63,141 nucleotides of DNA, taken from contig JAUXAB010000015.1 in assembly GCA_030615025.1 (NCBI GenBank), positions 1 through 63,141 of the forward strand, in the 5' to 3' direction. This document shows positions 26,301 to 34,860 of the stretch, in pieces. Source of the DNA: Phycisphaerae bacterium (GTDB lineage: Bacteria > Planctomycetota > Phycisphaerae > Sedimentisphaerales > Anaerobacaceae). Under the pieces are notes generated by a model. The model was not told the origin of the DNA and searched no databases. It saw nothing but the letters and a program-made list of their open reading frames with translations. The translations under genes and the position numbers were made by a program. Numbering within the stretch: position 1 is the stretch's first letter; every line of letters starts with the position of its first letter.

Positions 26301-26379
26301 AATTGACTATTTATTATTGACTATTGACTATTGAATAGCAACCGGAACCTATTTTATGAGAGAGAGAAGAGTACTTACT
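26292..26379. repeat. Leader cassette, copy A (duplicated at 27702-27774)
   Basis: From the last coding bases and stop (tggcacctttga), through 'attgactatttattattgac', to the purine-rich 'tatgagagagagaaga', the sequence is nearly identical to the leader of the following paralogue, apart from one extra 9-bp 'ttgactatt' unit. Confidence 0.8.
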
Positions 26380-27702
26380 ATGAAGGAAGGAGGATTTAAT
26401 CGGCGGGAGTTTTTGAGAAAAGCAGCGGGTGCGTCCGCAGCCGCAGTGGGCTTTCCGTATGTTGTTGCCTCATCGGCTCTGGGCAAAGCTGGCTCGCCTC
26501 GGCGAGTCGCGCCGAGTAATCGGATTGTGATGGGCTGCATTGGAATGGGCGGCCAGGGCACGGGCAACATGCGCGGTTTCTTAGGCAAGAGGGAAGTTCA
26601 GGTTGTAGCTGTTTGTGATGTTATTGAAAGCCGGCGGCAAAAAGCCAAGGGCATTGTTGACCGGCACTACGGCGACAAGGGATGTGCCAGCTATAACGAC
26701 TTCCGCGATGTGCTGCACCGCCCCGACATCAATGCGGTGTTGATTGTCACCCAGGACCACTGGCACGCGGTGATTGCGGTGGCGGCGGCAAAGGCCGGCA
26801 AAGATATGTATTGTGAAAAACCGTTAGGTGTGGCGGTGGTTGAGGGCCGGGCGATTCTTGACACCGTACGAACCTATGGCCGAGTGTTCCAGACCGGTAC
26901 GCAGCAGCGGTCGGACCAAAAGTTTCGGTTTGCCTGTGAACTGGCGAGAAACGGATACCTTGGCAAAATCCACACGGTCAAGGTCGCTGCACCCGGGCCT
27001 GAGTACAAGCGGACATATCGCAAACCTCCCACGGAGGAACCGATTCCGGCAGGACTTGACTACGACATGTACGTTGGTCCTGCCCCGATGAAACCTTACA
27101 ACGGCGGGCGATTAGCCTGGCCGGACTGGTATCTGATTTGGGATTACTGCGCCGGCTTTAGCGTCAACTGGGGCGTCCATCATCTGGATATCGCTAACTG
27201 GGGCTGCCCGGCGGTCACCGACGAACCGTTCGAGCTCAAGTGCAAGGGCAGCCACCGCGACGACGGCCTGACTGATAACATCAACGATTGGCGGGCTGAG
27301 CTCAACTACGTCAGCGGCCTGCGTATGAGTTTTAGCAATACCGGCAACCCCAATAAGCAGGGCTGCCAATTCGAGGGCGACAAGGGCTGGGTGCACGTCA
27401 ACCGCGCGGGAATCTGGGCCGAGCCGGCGTCGTTGCTGCAGGTGAAAATCAAGCCGGATGAGATACACCTCTACGAGTCCAGGAATCACCATGCTGATTT
27501 CCTAAATTGTGTGCGAACCCGCAGCGACCCGGTATCTCCGGTGGAGGCCGGCCATAAAGCTTCCTATCTCGGATTGATAACCGACATCGCCGCCCGAGTG
27601 AATCGGAAGGTAAAATGGGACCCGACTGCCGAACGATTCGTTGATGATGATGAAGCCAACCGGATGCTCTGGCGGCCGATGCGGAGCCCGTGGCACCTTT
27701 GA
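26380..27702 (+). CDS. Tat-exported Gfo/Idh/MocA oxidoreductase 3
   Basis: The start at the second in-frame ATG (26380) is preferred because GAGAGAGAAG lies upstream; the ATG at 26356 would add eight residues. 440 residues with Tat NRREFLRKAAGASAAAVG, an intact CEKPLGV and the loop FSVNWGVHHLDIANW. It ends RPMRSPWHL. The middle of the C-terminal domain (SFSNTGNPNKQGCQFEGDKG) has the Gly-rich strand pair shared by this subgroup. It differs from its neighbours in the substrate loop (KRTYRKPPTEEPIPAG), so it probably acts on a different sugar or linkage. Confidence 0.92.
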   Translation: MKEGGFNRREFLRKAAGASAAAVGFPYVVASSALGKAGSPRRVAPSNRIVMGCIGMGGQGTGNMRGFLGKREVQVVAVCDVIESRRQKAKGIVDRHYGDKGCASYNDFRDVLHRPDINAVLIVTQDHWHAVIAVAAAKAGKDMYCEKPLGVAVVEGRAILDTVRTYGRVFQTGTQQRSDQKFRFACELARNGYLGKIHTVKVAAPGPEYKRTYRKPPTEEPIPAGLDYDMYVGPAPMKPYNGGRLAWPDWYLIWDYCAGFSVNWGVHHLDIANWGCPAVTDEPFELKCKGSHRDDGLTDNINDWRAELNYVSGLRMSFSNTGNPNKQGCQFEGDKGWVHVNRAGIWAEPASLLQVKIKPDEIHLYESRNHHADFLNCVRTRSDPVSPVEAGHKASYLGLITDIAARVNRKVKWDPTAERFVDDDEANRMLWRPMRSPWHL

Positions 27703-27774
27703 AATTGACTATTTATTATTGACTATTGAATAGCAGCCGTAACCTATTTTATGAGAGAGAGAAGATTACTTACT
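27702..27774. repeat. Leader cassette, copy B
   Basis: Near-identical to 26292-26379. Identity continues into the first 110 bp of the coding region (Tat signal) and then falls sharply. Confidence 0.8.
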
Positions 27775-29070
27775 ATGAAGGAAAGAGGATTTAATCGGCG
27801 TCAGTTTTTGAGAAAGGCGGCGGGTGCGTCCGCAGCAGCAGTGGGCTTTCCGTACGTTGTTGCCTCGTCAGCTCTGGGCAAAGCGGGCAGTGTCGCGGCG
27901 AGTAATCGGATTACGATGGGCTTTATCGGTACGGGCAAACAGAGCAAGCATCTGATGAGGTCGTTTCTGAACTCAGCCGGCACGCATGTCCTTGCTGCCT
28001 GCGACGTTGACAAACTAAAGCTGGAACGCGGACAGAAAATAGTTGAAGACCACTACGCCAAGAAAGGCGGCGGCACATACAAGGGCTGTAAGAGCTATGG
28101 AGACTTTCGTGAGCTGGTTGCAAGGGATGATATCGATGCGGTAGTGATTTCGACGCCGGACCACTGGCACGCCATTACGGTTATCCAGTCGGCCAAGGCG
28201 GGTAAGGACATTTACTGCGAGAAGCCGCTTTCGCAGACAATCGTCGAGGCCAGGGCGATGGTTAACGCGGTGAGGCGTTACGGGCGGGTCTTCCAAACCG
28301 GCAGCATGCAACGTTCAGACTGGCACTTCCGCCTGGGCTGCGAACTGGTTCTCAACGGTTACATCGGGGAATTACAACATGTTACGGTCGGCGTCGGCGG
28401 TCCGCCTGAAGACAAACCTTTAGCCGCACAACCAGTGCCGGATTATCTCGATTGGGAGATGTGGGTCGGGCCGGCACAGTGGAGACCCTACAATTCGGAA
28501 CTGTCTCCACATATTAGCTGGGATGGCTTCCCTCACTGGCGGTATCATAGCAGCTTTGGCGGCGGTGGGATGACCGACTGGGGGGCACACCACTTCGATA
28601 TTGCCCAGTGGGGTCTGGGTATGGATGAGAGTGGGCCGGTTGAAATCATTCCGCCTGACGGCAAGGATTATAAAGTGCTTACTTATAAGTACGCCAACGA
28701 TGTTACGATGACCCGAGATAAAGCCAACGGTGTTTTGTTTACCGGCACCAAAGGCCGCGTCGAGGTGAATCGGGGACATTTACGTACATGGCCTGATGAA
28801 CTTAAGAATCAAAAAATTGGTCCCAACGAGATACACCTGTATGAGTGTAAAAATTATTATACCGACTGGCTGGACGCCGTCCGAAATCGCACCAAACCGA
28901 TTTGCGATATAGAAGTCGGCTGCCGGTCGGTAACGGTCTGTCATTTGGGCAATATAGCATATAAGCTTAAACGGCCGCTGAAATGGGACCCCAAACGTGA
29001 AGTATTTGTCGGGGACAGTGAAGCCAACCGTTTATTGTCGCGTCCGATGCGCAACACATGGTACTTATGA
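27775..29070 (+). CDS. Tat-exported Gfo/Idh/MocA oxidoreductase 4
   Basis: 431 residues from the ATG at 27775. Tat NRRQFLRKAAGASAAAVG, Rossmann IGTGKQSKHLM, CEKPLSQ, loop GGGMTDWGAHHFDIAQW and end RPMRNTWYL. A short insert after the second strand (EDHYAKKGGGTYKGCKS) and a shorter C-terminal domain set it apart from oxidoreductase 3, although their leaders and signals are nearly identical in DNA. That suggests recombination or gene conversion at the 5' end. Confidence 0.92.
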   Translation: MKERGFNRRQFLRKAAGASAAAVGFPYVVASSALGKAGSVAASNRITMGFIGTGKQSKHLMRSFLNSAGTHVLAACDVDKLKLERGQKIVEDHYAKKGGGTYKGCKSYGDFRELVARDDIDAVVISTPDHWHAITVIQSAKAGKDIYCEKPLSQTIVEARAMVNAVRRYGRVFQTGSMQRSDWHFRLGCELVLNGYIGELQHVTVGVGGPPEDKPLAAQPVPDYLDWEMWVGPAQWRPYNSELSPHISWDGFPHWRYHSSFGGGGMTDWGAHHFDIAQWGLGMDESGPVEIIPPDGKDYKVLTYKYANDVTMTRDKANGVLFTGTKGRVEVNRGHLRTWPDELKNQKIGPNEIHLYECKNYYTDWLDAVRNRTKPICDIEVGCRSVTVCHLGNIAYKLKRPLKWDPKREVFVGDSEANRLLSRPMRNTWYL

Positions 29071-29115
29071 GATTGAATATTGAATGAGCAGTTATCTATT
29101 TAAGGAGTTTTTATT

Positions 29116-30414
29116 ATGAAGAAAAGAGAGATTAGCCGGCGTCAGTTCCTCAAGAGAGCAACCGGGATTACGGCAGGAGCAGTAGCATTTCCGTATCTTG
29201 TACCCTCTTCGGCATTGGGCCAGCGCGCCCGCCCGGCACCGAGCAATCGGATTGTGATGGGATGTCTCGGGGTGGGCTCGCAGGGCGGCGGTAACATGCG
29301 CGGTTTCTTAGGCAAAAAGGAGGTGCAGGTGGTTGCCGTCTGCGATGTTGATAAGGGTCATCGCGACGGGGCCAAGAAAACCGTGGACGACAGATATAAG
29401 AACGATGACTGCAAGGCGTACCTGGATTTCCGCGAAGTTGTCGAACGTAAAGACATCGATGCGCTGTCGTTAGGATTGCCGGACCAGTGGCACTCTATCC
29501 CTGCTGTTATGGGGGCCAGAGCGGGAAAGGACATTTATGGCGAAAAGCCTCTGGCGCGAACCATACGCGAAGGCCGGGCCATCTGTGACGCGATACATCG
29601 CTATGGGAGGGTCTGGCAGACAGGAAGCTGGCAGCGTTCGCAACGGAACTTCCACCACGCCTGCGAGCTGGTCCGCAACGGGCGGATTGGCAAGGTGCAT
29701 AAAGTCGAGGTGGGTCTGCCGACCGGAGGCAGCACCGACAATAAACCGGTACAGCCCGTTCCCGAGGGTCTGGACTGGGACTTCTGGCTTGGGCCGGCTC
29801 CCTGGGTACCCTACAGAGGCATCTGCCACTGGAACTGGAGGTGGATGATGGACTACTCCGGCGGCCAACTCACCGACTGGGCGGGGCATCACATCGACAT
29901 CGCGCACTGGGGCCTGGGGCTGGATCGGACCGGGCCGGTCGAGATCGAGGGCAAAGGCGTTTATCCCAAAGATGGTATCTATGACGCTCCCACGGCGTAT
30001 AAATTCACCTGCAAGTATGACAACGGCCTGACGATGATAGTGGCCAATGACCGGCAGCAACCGAAAGGTATGGGGACAATATGGTACGGCGAAAAGGGGT
30101 GGATATATGTCAAACGCGGCAAGCTTGAGGCAGATCCCAAGAGCATTCTGGATGAGGTGATTGGACCCGACGAGATCAAGTTGTATGAAAGCCGGGACCA
30201 CCAACGGAACTTCCTGGAGTGTGTCAAGAGCCGCAAATTGACTATCACGCCTGTCGAGATCGCCCACCGCTCCATCAGTGTTGGACTGCTGGGCGAAATC
30301 GCGATGCTGACCGAGCAAAAGCTGCGATGGGACCCCGAGAAGGAGGTCTTCCTCAACAGTGAGCAGGCCAACAGAATGTTGTCGCGGCCGATGCGGGCTC
30401 CGTGGCATTTGTAA
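29116..30414 (+). CDS. Tat-exported Gfo/Idh/MocA oxidoreductase 5
   Basis: 432 residues with TAAGGAG upstream. Tat ISRRQFLKRATGITAGA, motif YGEKPLAR, loop GGQLTDWAGHHIDIAHW and end RPMRAPWHL. By C-terminal sequence (EIEGKGVYPKDGIYD) it is closest to oxidoreductase 2 (EIEGEGIFPTDSLFD), which suggests an older duplication of the pair. It is the last of the 24.9-30.4 kb block; 71 bp separate it from the ThuA gene. Confidence 0.92.
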   Translation: MKKREISRRQFLKRATGITAGAVAFPYLVPSSALGQRARPAPSNRIVMGCLGVGSQGGGNMRGFLGKKEVQVVAVCDVDKGHRDGAKKTVDDRYKNDDCKAYLDFREVVERKDIDALSLGLPDQWHSIPAVMGARAGKDIYGEKPLARTIREGRAICDAIHRYGRVWQTGSWQRSQRNFHHACELVRNGRIGKVHKVEVGLPTGGSTDNKPVQPVPEGLDWDFWLGPAPWVPYRGICHWNWRWMMDYSGGQLTDWAGHHIDIAHWGLGLDRTGPVEIEGKGVYPKDGIYDAPTAYKFTCKYDNGLTMIVANDRQQPKGMGTIWYGEKGWIYVKRGKLEADPKSILDEVIGPDEIKLYESRDHQRNFLECVKSRKLTITPVEIAHRSISVGLLGEIAMLTEQKLRWDPEKEVFLNSEQANRMLSRPMRAPWHL

Positions 30415-30485
30415 AATGTATGATGCATATCTCGAGCAAGATACGAGAAGAATAAATAAGTTGTGGAAAAACGAAAGGAGCAAAA

Positions 30486-32096
30486 ATGAGTCAAAGGTCA
30501 AAATTTATTTATATTGCTCTGTCTGCCATCTGCTGTTTGTCGCTGCTTACAAATTGTTCGCGTGCCATTTCGCAGCAAGACGTGAAAAGAATAGAAGCTG
30601 CAATGCCGGCAAAAGCGGCGGCTATCCCGAAGCGGCCGAGGAAACTACTGGTCTTCAATCTGTGCAAGGGTTTTAAGCATGGTTCGATTCCGTACTGGGA
30701 CAAGACGCTGGAGATAATGGGACGCAAGACCGGAGCGTTCCAAGCAGTGGTCAGCAACGATATGGCGATGTTTGAGCCAGATAAGCTCAATCAATTCGAT
30801 GCGGTCTGCTTCAACAATACAACTCGGCTGAAGTTTGATGCGAACCTCCGCAGGAGCTTGATGGCTTTCATCAAGGGCGGTAAGGGTATTGTTGGCATCC
30901 ACGCGGCTACGGACAATTTTTACGACTGGCCGGAAGCGGCAGAAATGATGGGCGGACAGTTCTGTGGGCATCCGTGGGGAGGTGGTGGAACCTGGGCGGT
31001 GAAGATTGACGACCCTGAGCATCCTCTAATGGCGGCGTATAAGGGCAAAGGCTTTAAGGTAAAGGACGAGATTTATCGCACAAAGCCACCACTCTATACG
31101 CGGGCCAAGCAGCGTGTTCTGATGAGTCTGGATATGGCGGATGAGGCGACCGGCAAAAAAGCCAGTCCCAGCGATACGGACATCGGTATTAGCTGGGTCA
31201 AAAGCTATGGAAAAGGACGTTTGTTTTATTGTTCGCTGGGTCACAATAACCATCTTACGTGGGACCCGGCGTTACTTGAGCATTATCTGGCCGGCATCCA
31301 GTTTGCTCTGGGTGATTTTCCGGTGGACACGAAACCGAAGCTTCTAAAATCAGTGCAAGAAAGGGGATCAGAAATGGATGGATTATTGGAAAAAATTAAA
31401 AAGTACGATTATGGTCAAAGCCGGGCGACGCTGACTGAACTATCGGATAAGATTCGTGACGCATACGGTTCACGTGCGGAGCTGGGACGAATTGAGAAAA
31501 GCCTGCTGGGAGTGCTGCGGTCCGATGCAACGCCGGCTGCCAAGCAGTTTGTCTGCCGGAAGCTGAGCATAATTGGTTCCGAAGCCAGTGTTGGCGTGCT
31601 GACCGCGATGCTGACCCAGAAGCCGGCTTCGAAGCAAGAGCCACATCCTGCTGATATGGCAAGGTATGCCCTGGAGCGTATACCCGGTGCGGCTGTCGAT
31701 GGAGCCTTGCGGAAGGCCCTTGCGAAAACGACCGGCAAAACGAAGGTCGGTATAATTAACTCGCTGGGCCAGCGCCGCGACAGCAAAGCAGTTGGCGCTC
31801 TGGGCAGGCTGGTCTACAATTCCGATGCATTGATAGCTGACGCGGCTGCGGCGGCCCTGGGCCACATTGCCGGTTCGGACGCCACCAAGGCGCTGGCAGA
31901 AGCAAAAAACAAAACGAAGGGCAAATTGCGACTGGTGGTTCTGGATAGTTATCTAAAGTGTGCTGACAGGCTCGCAGCCGAAGGTAAAAGGCGTGAGGCT
32001 TCGGCCATTTACAGGCAACTGGCAACCGAGCCTGCACCGATTGGCGCCGCCGCACTGCGAGGTATGGTTACCGTAAGAGGAAGAAGGAGAAGATAA
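30486..32096 (+). CDS. ThuA-like domain + HEAT-repeat secreted protein
   Basis: 536 residues with AAAGGAG upstream. The signal peptide contains SAICCLSLLTNC, a possible but imperfect lipobox. Residues about 48-280 are a ThuA-like glutamine-amidotransferase fold (VFNLCKGFKHGSIPYWD, FIKGGKGIVGIHAATDNFYDWPE and GRLFYCSLGHNNHLTW). ThuA proteins are tied to trehalose and other disaccharide use and co-occur with Gfo/Idh and DUF1080 genes; their reaction is unsettled. The remaining 250 residues are alpha-helical HEAT-like repeats. The next gene encodes only HEAT repeats, as if a longer protein were split. Confidence 0.82.
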   Translation: MSQRSKFIYIALSAICCLSLLTNCSRAISQQDVKRIEAAMPAKAAAIPKRPRKLLVFNLCKGFKHGSIPYWDKTLEIMGRKTGAFQAVVSNDMAMFEPDKLNQFDAVCFNNTTRLKFDANLRRSLMAFIKGGKGIVGIHAATDNFYDWPEAAEMMGGQFCGHPWGGGGTWAVKIDDPEHPLMAAYKGKGFKVKDEIYRTKPPLYTRAKQRVLMSLDMADEATGKKASPSDTDIGISWVKSYGKGRLFYCSLGHNNHLTWDPALLEHYLAGIQFALGDFPVDTKPKLLKSVQERGSEMDGLLEKIKKYDYGQSRATLTELSDKIRDAYGSRAELGRIEKSLLGVLRSDATPAAKQFVCRKLSIIGSEASVGVLTAMLTQKPASKQEPHPADMARYALERIPGAAVDGALRKALAKTTGKTKVGIINSLGQRRDSKAVGALGRLVYNSDALIADAAAAALGHIAGSDATKALAEAKNKTKGKLRLVVLDSYLKCADRLAAEGKRREASAIYRQLATEPAPIGAAALRGMVTVRGRRRR

Positions 32097-32159
32097 ACAA
32101 AGATGAATCAGGTTCGCAGGAGACAAGGAAGCCAAGTGGCAAAGAGGCCAGGAGTTCTA

Positions 32160-33515
32160 ATGGCTTATGCACTTGTGACTTACACAGTTATAGGCTGCGC
32201 GATGGTCTCGGCGGTCAGGTACGAGGAGCCGGAGAATGAGGCTATCGAGATTGTCATCGATGCCCTTCGCGGCGACGATGAGTCGATGCAGTCCATGGCC
32301 ATAGCTTTAGTGAGAGAAATGCCGGGACCAGAAGTAACGAGAGCTTTGGTCAGAGAGCTGCCGAATCTTTCCGTCAGGGGACAGGTGCAGTTGCTGTCGG
32401 CCCTGGCCGACCGTGGTGACCGGACTGCATTGCCGGCGGTTGTGGCGACTACGAAGGCCAAAGACCAGTCCGTTCGGGTCGCGGCTTTGAAGGCGTTAGG
32501 GGGCCTTGGCGATGCTACGAGTGTTTCTCTGTTGGCAGGGACGGCGGCAGCTACCAGAGGTGCGGAACAGAAGGCGGCCCGCGAGAGTCTGTATCGTCTG
32601 CGTGGGCCAAAGATTGATGAAACGATTCTTGCAGCAATTCCGCGGGCGCGGCCGAGAGTCAAAGTTGAGCTGATTCGCAGTACAGGCGAGCGCAATATAG
32701 CAGCAGGCGTTGAAAGCTTATTGAAAACCGCACAAGACGAGGAAGCAGCAGTCCGACGGGAATCGCTCAAGGTCCTAAAGACCATTGCTGAGCCGAAATA
32801 CCTGCCGGCATTGGTCGAGCTTCTGACAGGCGTCCAAAGCGGGGCAGCCCTGCGAGAGGCTGAGAAGACTGTAACGGCCGTTGCGCATAAAATCAGCGAC
32901 AAGAACCGGCAGGCCGAGGCGGTACTGGCAAAGCTACCTTCGGTTAAAGAGGTAACAAGCCGATGCTCTCTGCTGAGAGTTCTTGGCAAGATAGGACAGA
33001 CAAGCGCTTTAACGGTGCTTCGTGCAGGTCTAAAAGATAAAAACATTACGGTGAAGGAGACGTGTATTCGGGCCCTGGCAGGGTGGCCTACCGCTGAACC
33101 GGCGGCTGAGCTGCTGAAAATAGTGCAGGCCGGTAACAATAAGTTACATCGGGCGCTGGCGCTTCGTGGGTTTATCAGGCTGATTGGCCTTGGAAGCGGG
33201 CGTCCAGCGGAAGAGACGATTGGTATGTACAGGCAGGCAATGGAGCTGGGAACCAGCGCAAGTGAAAAGAAAATGGTATTGTCGGGGCTGGCAAACGTAA
33301 AAGCACTTGCTGCGCTTCAGATGGCTGCTGCTTACCTGGAAAGAAAGAGTTTGCAACAGGAGGCGGAAGTCGCTGTGGTTAAGATAGCTACGGCCATTGC
33401 CGGCGGCTATCCAGCCGAGAGTAAGGCTGCGCTGCAGAAGGTTTCTCGAATTTCAAAAAATGATTTCCTGCGCGAGCAGGCACAGAAAGTGATAAATCAG
33501 ATTAAGGACAAGTAA
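32160..33515 (+). CDS. HEAT-repeat lipoprotein
   Basis: The ATG at 32160 is chosen because AGGAG lies five bases upstream and the product then starts with a compact signal ending VIGC (lipobox). An ATG at 32103 is also in frame. About 451 residues, nearly all HEAT-like helical pairs (VRVAALKALGGLGDA, AAVRRESLKVLKTIAEPKY, ITVKETCIRALAGW). Such solenoids are protein-binding scaffolds. Directly downstream of the ThuA-HEAT gene, it probably forms part of an envelope assembly with it. Confidence 0.72.
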   Translation: MAYALVTYTVIGCAMVSAVRYEEPENEAIEIVIDALRGDDESMQSMAIALVREMPGPEVTRALVRELPNLSVRGQVQLLSALADRGDRTALPAVVATTKAKDQSVRVAALKALGGLGDATSVSLLAGTAAATRGAEQKAARESLYRLRGPKIDETILAAIPRARPRVKVELIRSTGERNIAAGVESLLKTAQDEEAAVRRESLKVLKTIAEPKYLPALVELLTGVQSGAALREAEKTVTAVAHKISDKNRQAEAVLAKLPSVKEVTSRCSLLRVLGKIGQTSALTVLRAGLKDKNITVKETCIRALAGWPTAEPAAELLKIVQAGNNKLHRALALRGFIRLIGLGSGRPAEETIGMYRQAMELGTSASEKKMVLSGLANVKALAALQMAAAYLERKSLQQEAEVAVVKIATAIAGGYPAESKAALQKVSRISKNDFLREQAQKVINQIKDK

Positions 33516-33593
33516 AAGGCAAAGCCGCAAAAGAGTATAAGTGCGCCGGTAAGTATGCGATTATAATTCGTGATATAAATAGGAGAATATATT

Positions 33594-34721
33594 GTGGCAC
33601 GTAAAGTAGCAAAGAAAAACAAGAAATGTTGTTTTCGGTGTACAAGTAATAAAAACACAAGTTTGAAGTCGTGTTTTGTTGTGCTGTTGGTTTTGTTTTT
33701 GGGCCTGGCCTCGTGCGCCGGGCCTGTGAGAAGTGAGCTTGTGCAGGAGGCGAAAGCGGAAATTGAGAGGCTCGACCCATTCATGGGAGACTGGCAGGGC
33801 AGTTGGAAGTTGGATGACGGAACTGATTCGGGACCACTGGTAGCGCAAGTGATTGCGTTAGGCGAGGGAAGGTATCAAGCCAACCTCCTTGAAGAATTTG
33901 ACCAGCGCTTCGAGCCGATAGCAGTGCTCCAAGGCCCACACAGAGATGGAGTTGTACGCTTTGCCGGGTCAGGTGAATACTACGGTATAACACTTCAAAT
34001 AAAGGCGGCTATTGAAGGTAACAAGTTCACAGGGAGTTTTCAGGGGCAGGACGCTGCCGGGAGCATTGCGATGGAAAGGGCGGTTCGGCTTTCACCTACG
34101 TTGGGAGAAAAGCCACCAGCCGGTGCGATTGTGCTGTTCAAGGGGAGGAACTTCAAAAAATGGAAGCGTACAGGGAAAAAACCAGGTGAGGATTCGGTGC
34201 AATGGAAACTTGTTGATGGCGCTATGGAAGTCAAGCCGGGCGGTGGCTCGATTATAACGAGAAAGGAATTCGCCGATATCAAGCTGCATCTGGAATTCCG
34301 CACGCCATTTATGCCCAAAGCACGCGGTCAGGGACGCGGCAACAGCGGGGTGTATCTGCAGGGACGATATGAAGTGCAGGTACTCGACAGCTATGGTCTT
34401 GAAGGCCGGGACAACGAATGCGGCGGAATCTACGGGGTGGGGGCGCCCCTTGTAAATATGTGCGCCCCGCCGATGCAATGGCAAACCTATGACATCACGT
34501 ACCGCGTTCCGCGTTTCGACGGTGCCGGCAAGAGAACCAGAGACGCCCGCATGACGGTAATCCACAACGGTGTGAAAATACAGGATAATAGAAAGGTTTC
34601 TAAGGCAACTACTGCGGCCCCGGGTGGGCCTGGCGGCATATACCTGCAGGACCACGGCAATCGCGTGCAGTACCGCAATATCTGGCTGGTTGAATTGCCT
34701 GAAGAACGCGCTTCGCGTTGA
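33594..34721 (+). CDS. DUF1080 lipoprotein (3-keto-glycoside hydrolase family)
   Basis: GTG start at 33594 with AGGAG at 33581-33585; 375 residues. The signal ends LGLASC (lipobox, about residue 40). Residues about 60-165 form an all-beta domain (FMGDWQGSWKLDDGTD, then GSGEYYGITLQIKAAI). Residues about 175-375 are DUF1080 with LFKGRNFKKWKRTG, GRGNSGVYLQGRYEVQVLDS and GIYLQDHGNRVQYRNIWLVE. Experimentally studied DUF1080 proteins cleave 3-keto-glycosides produced by Gfo/Idh oxidases. Here it lies between oxidase blocks, as expected for such a partner. Confidence 0.86.
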   Translation: MARKVAKKNKKCCFRCTSNKNTSLKSCFVVLLVLFLGLASCAGPVRSELVQEAKAEIERLDPFMGDWQGSWKLDDGTDSGPLVAQVIALGEGRYQANLLEEFDQRFEPIAVLQGPHRDGVVRFAGSGEYYGITLQIKAAIEGNKFTGSFQGQDAAGSIAMERAVRLSPTLGEKPPAGAIVLFKGRNFKKWKRTGKKPGEDSVQWKLVDGAMEVKPGGGSIITRKEFADIKLHLEFRTPFMPKARGQGRGNSGVYLQGRYEVQVLDSYGLEGRDNECGGIYGVGAPLVNMCAPPMQWQTYDITYRVPRFDGAGKRTRDARMTVIHNGVKIQDNRKVSKATTAAPGGPGGIYLQDHGNRVQYRNIWLVELPEERASR

Positions 34722-34860
34722 ATGATAATCGATTGAACCCGTAAATAAGGTCTTAAACATAAGGGATTGGAGTAATTGTTGTACATTATGGCTTGAGTTC
34801 CCATTTCAGGATCCGCCCAAGGGCGGATAAAAGGGGCTCTCTTTTTTGAGGAGAAATAGT

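Noticed and set aside
29470..30501. 343-codon open frame on the minus strand
   Set aside because: Antisense to oxidoreductase 5. No family motif and no ribosome-binding site.
32180..33139. 319-codon Ser/Arg/Ala-rich minus-strand frame
   Set aside because: Shadow of the HEAT lipoprotein gene. The composition reflects the reverse of Ala/Leu/Lys codons.
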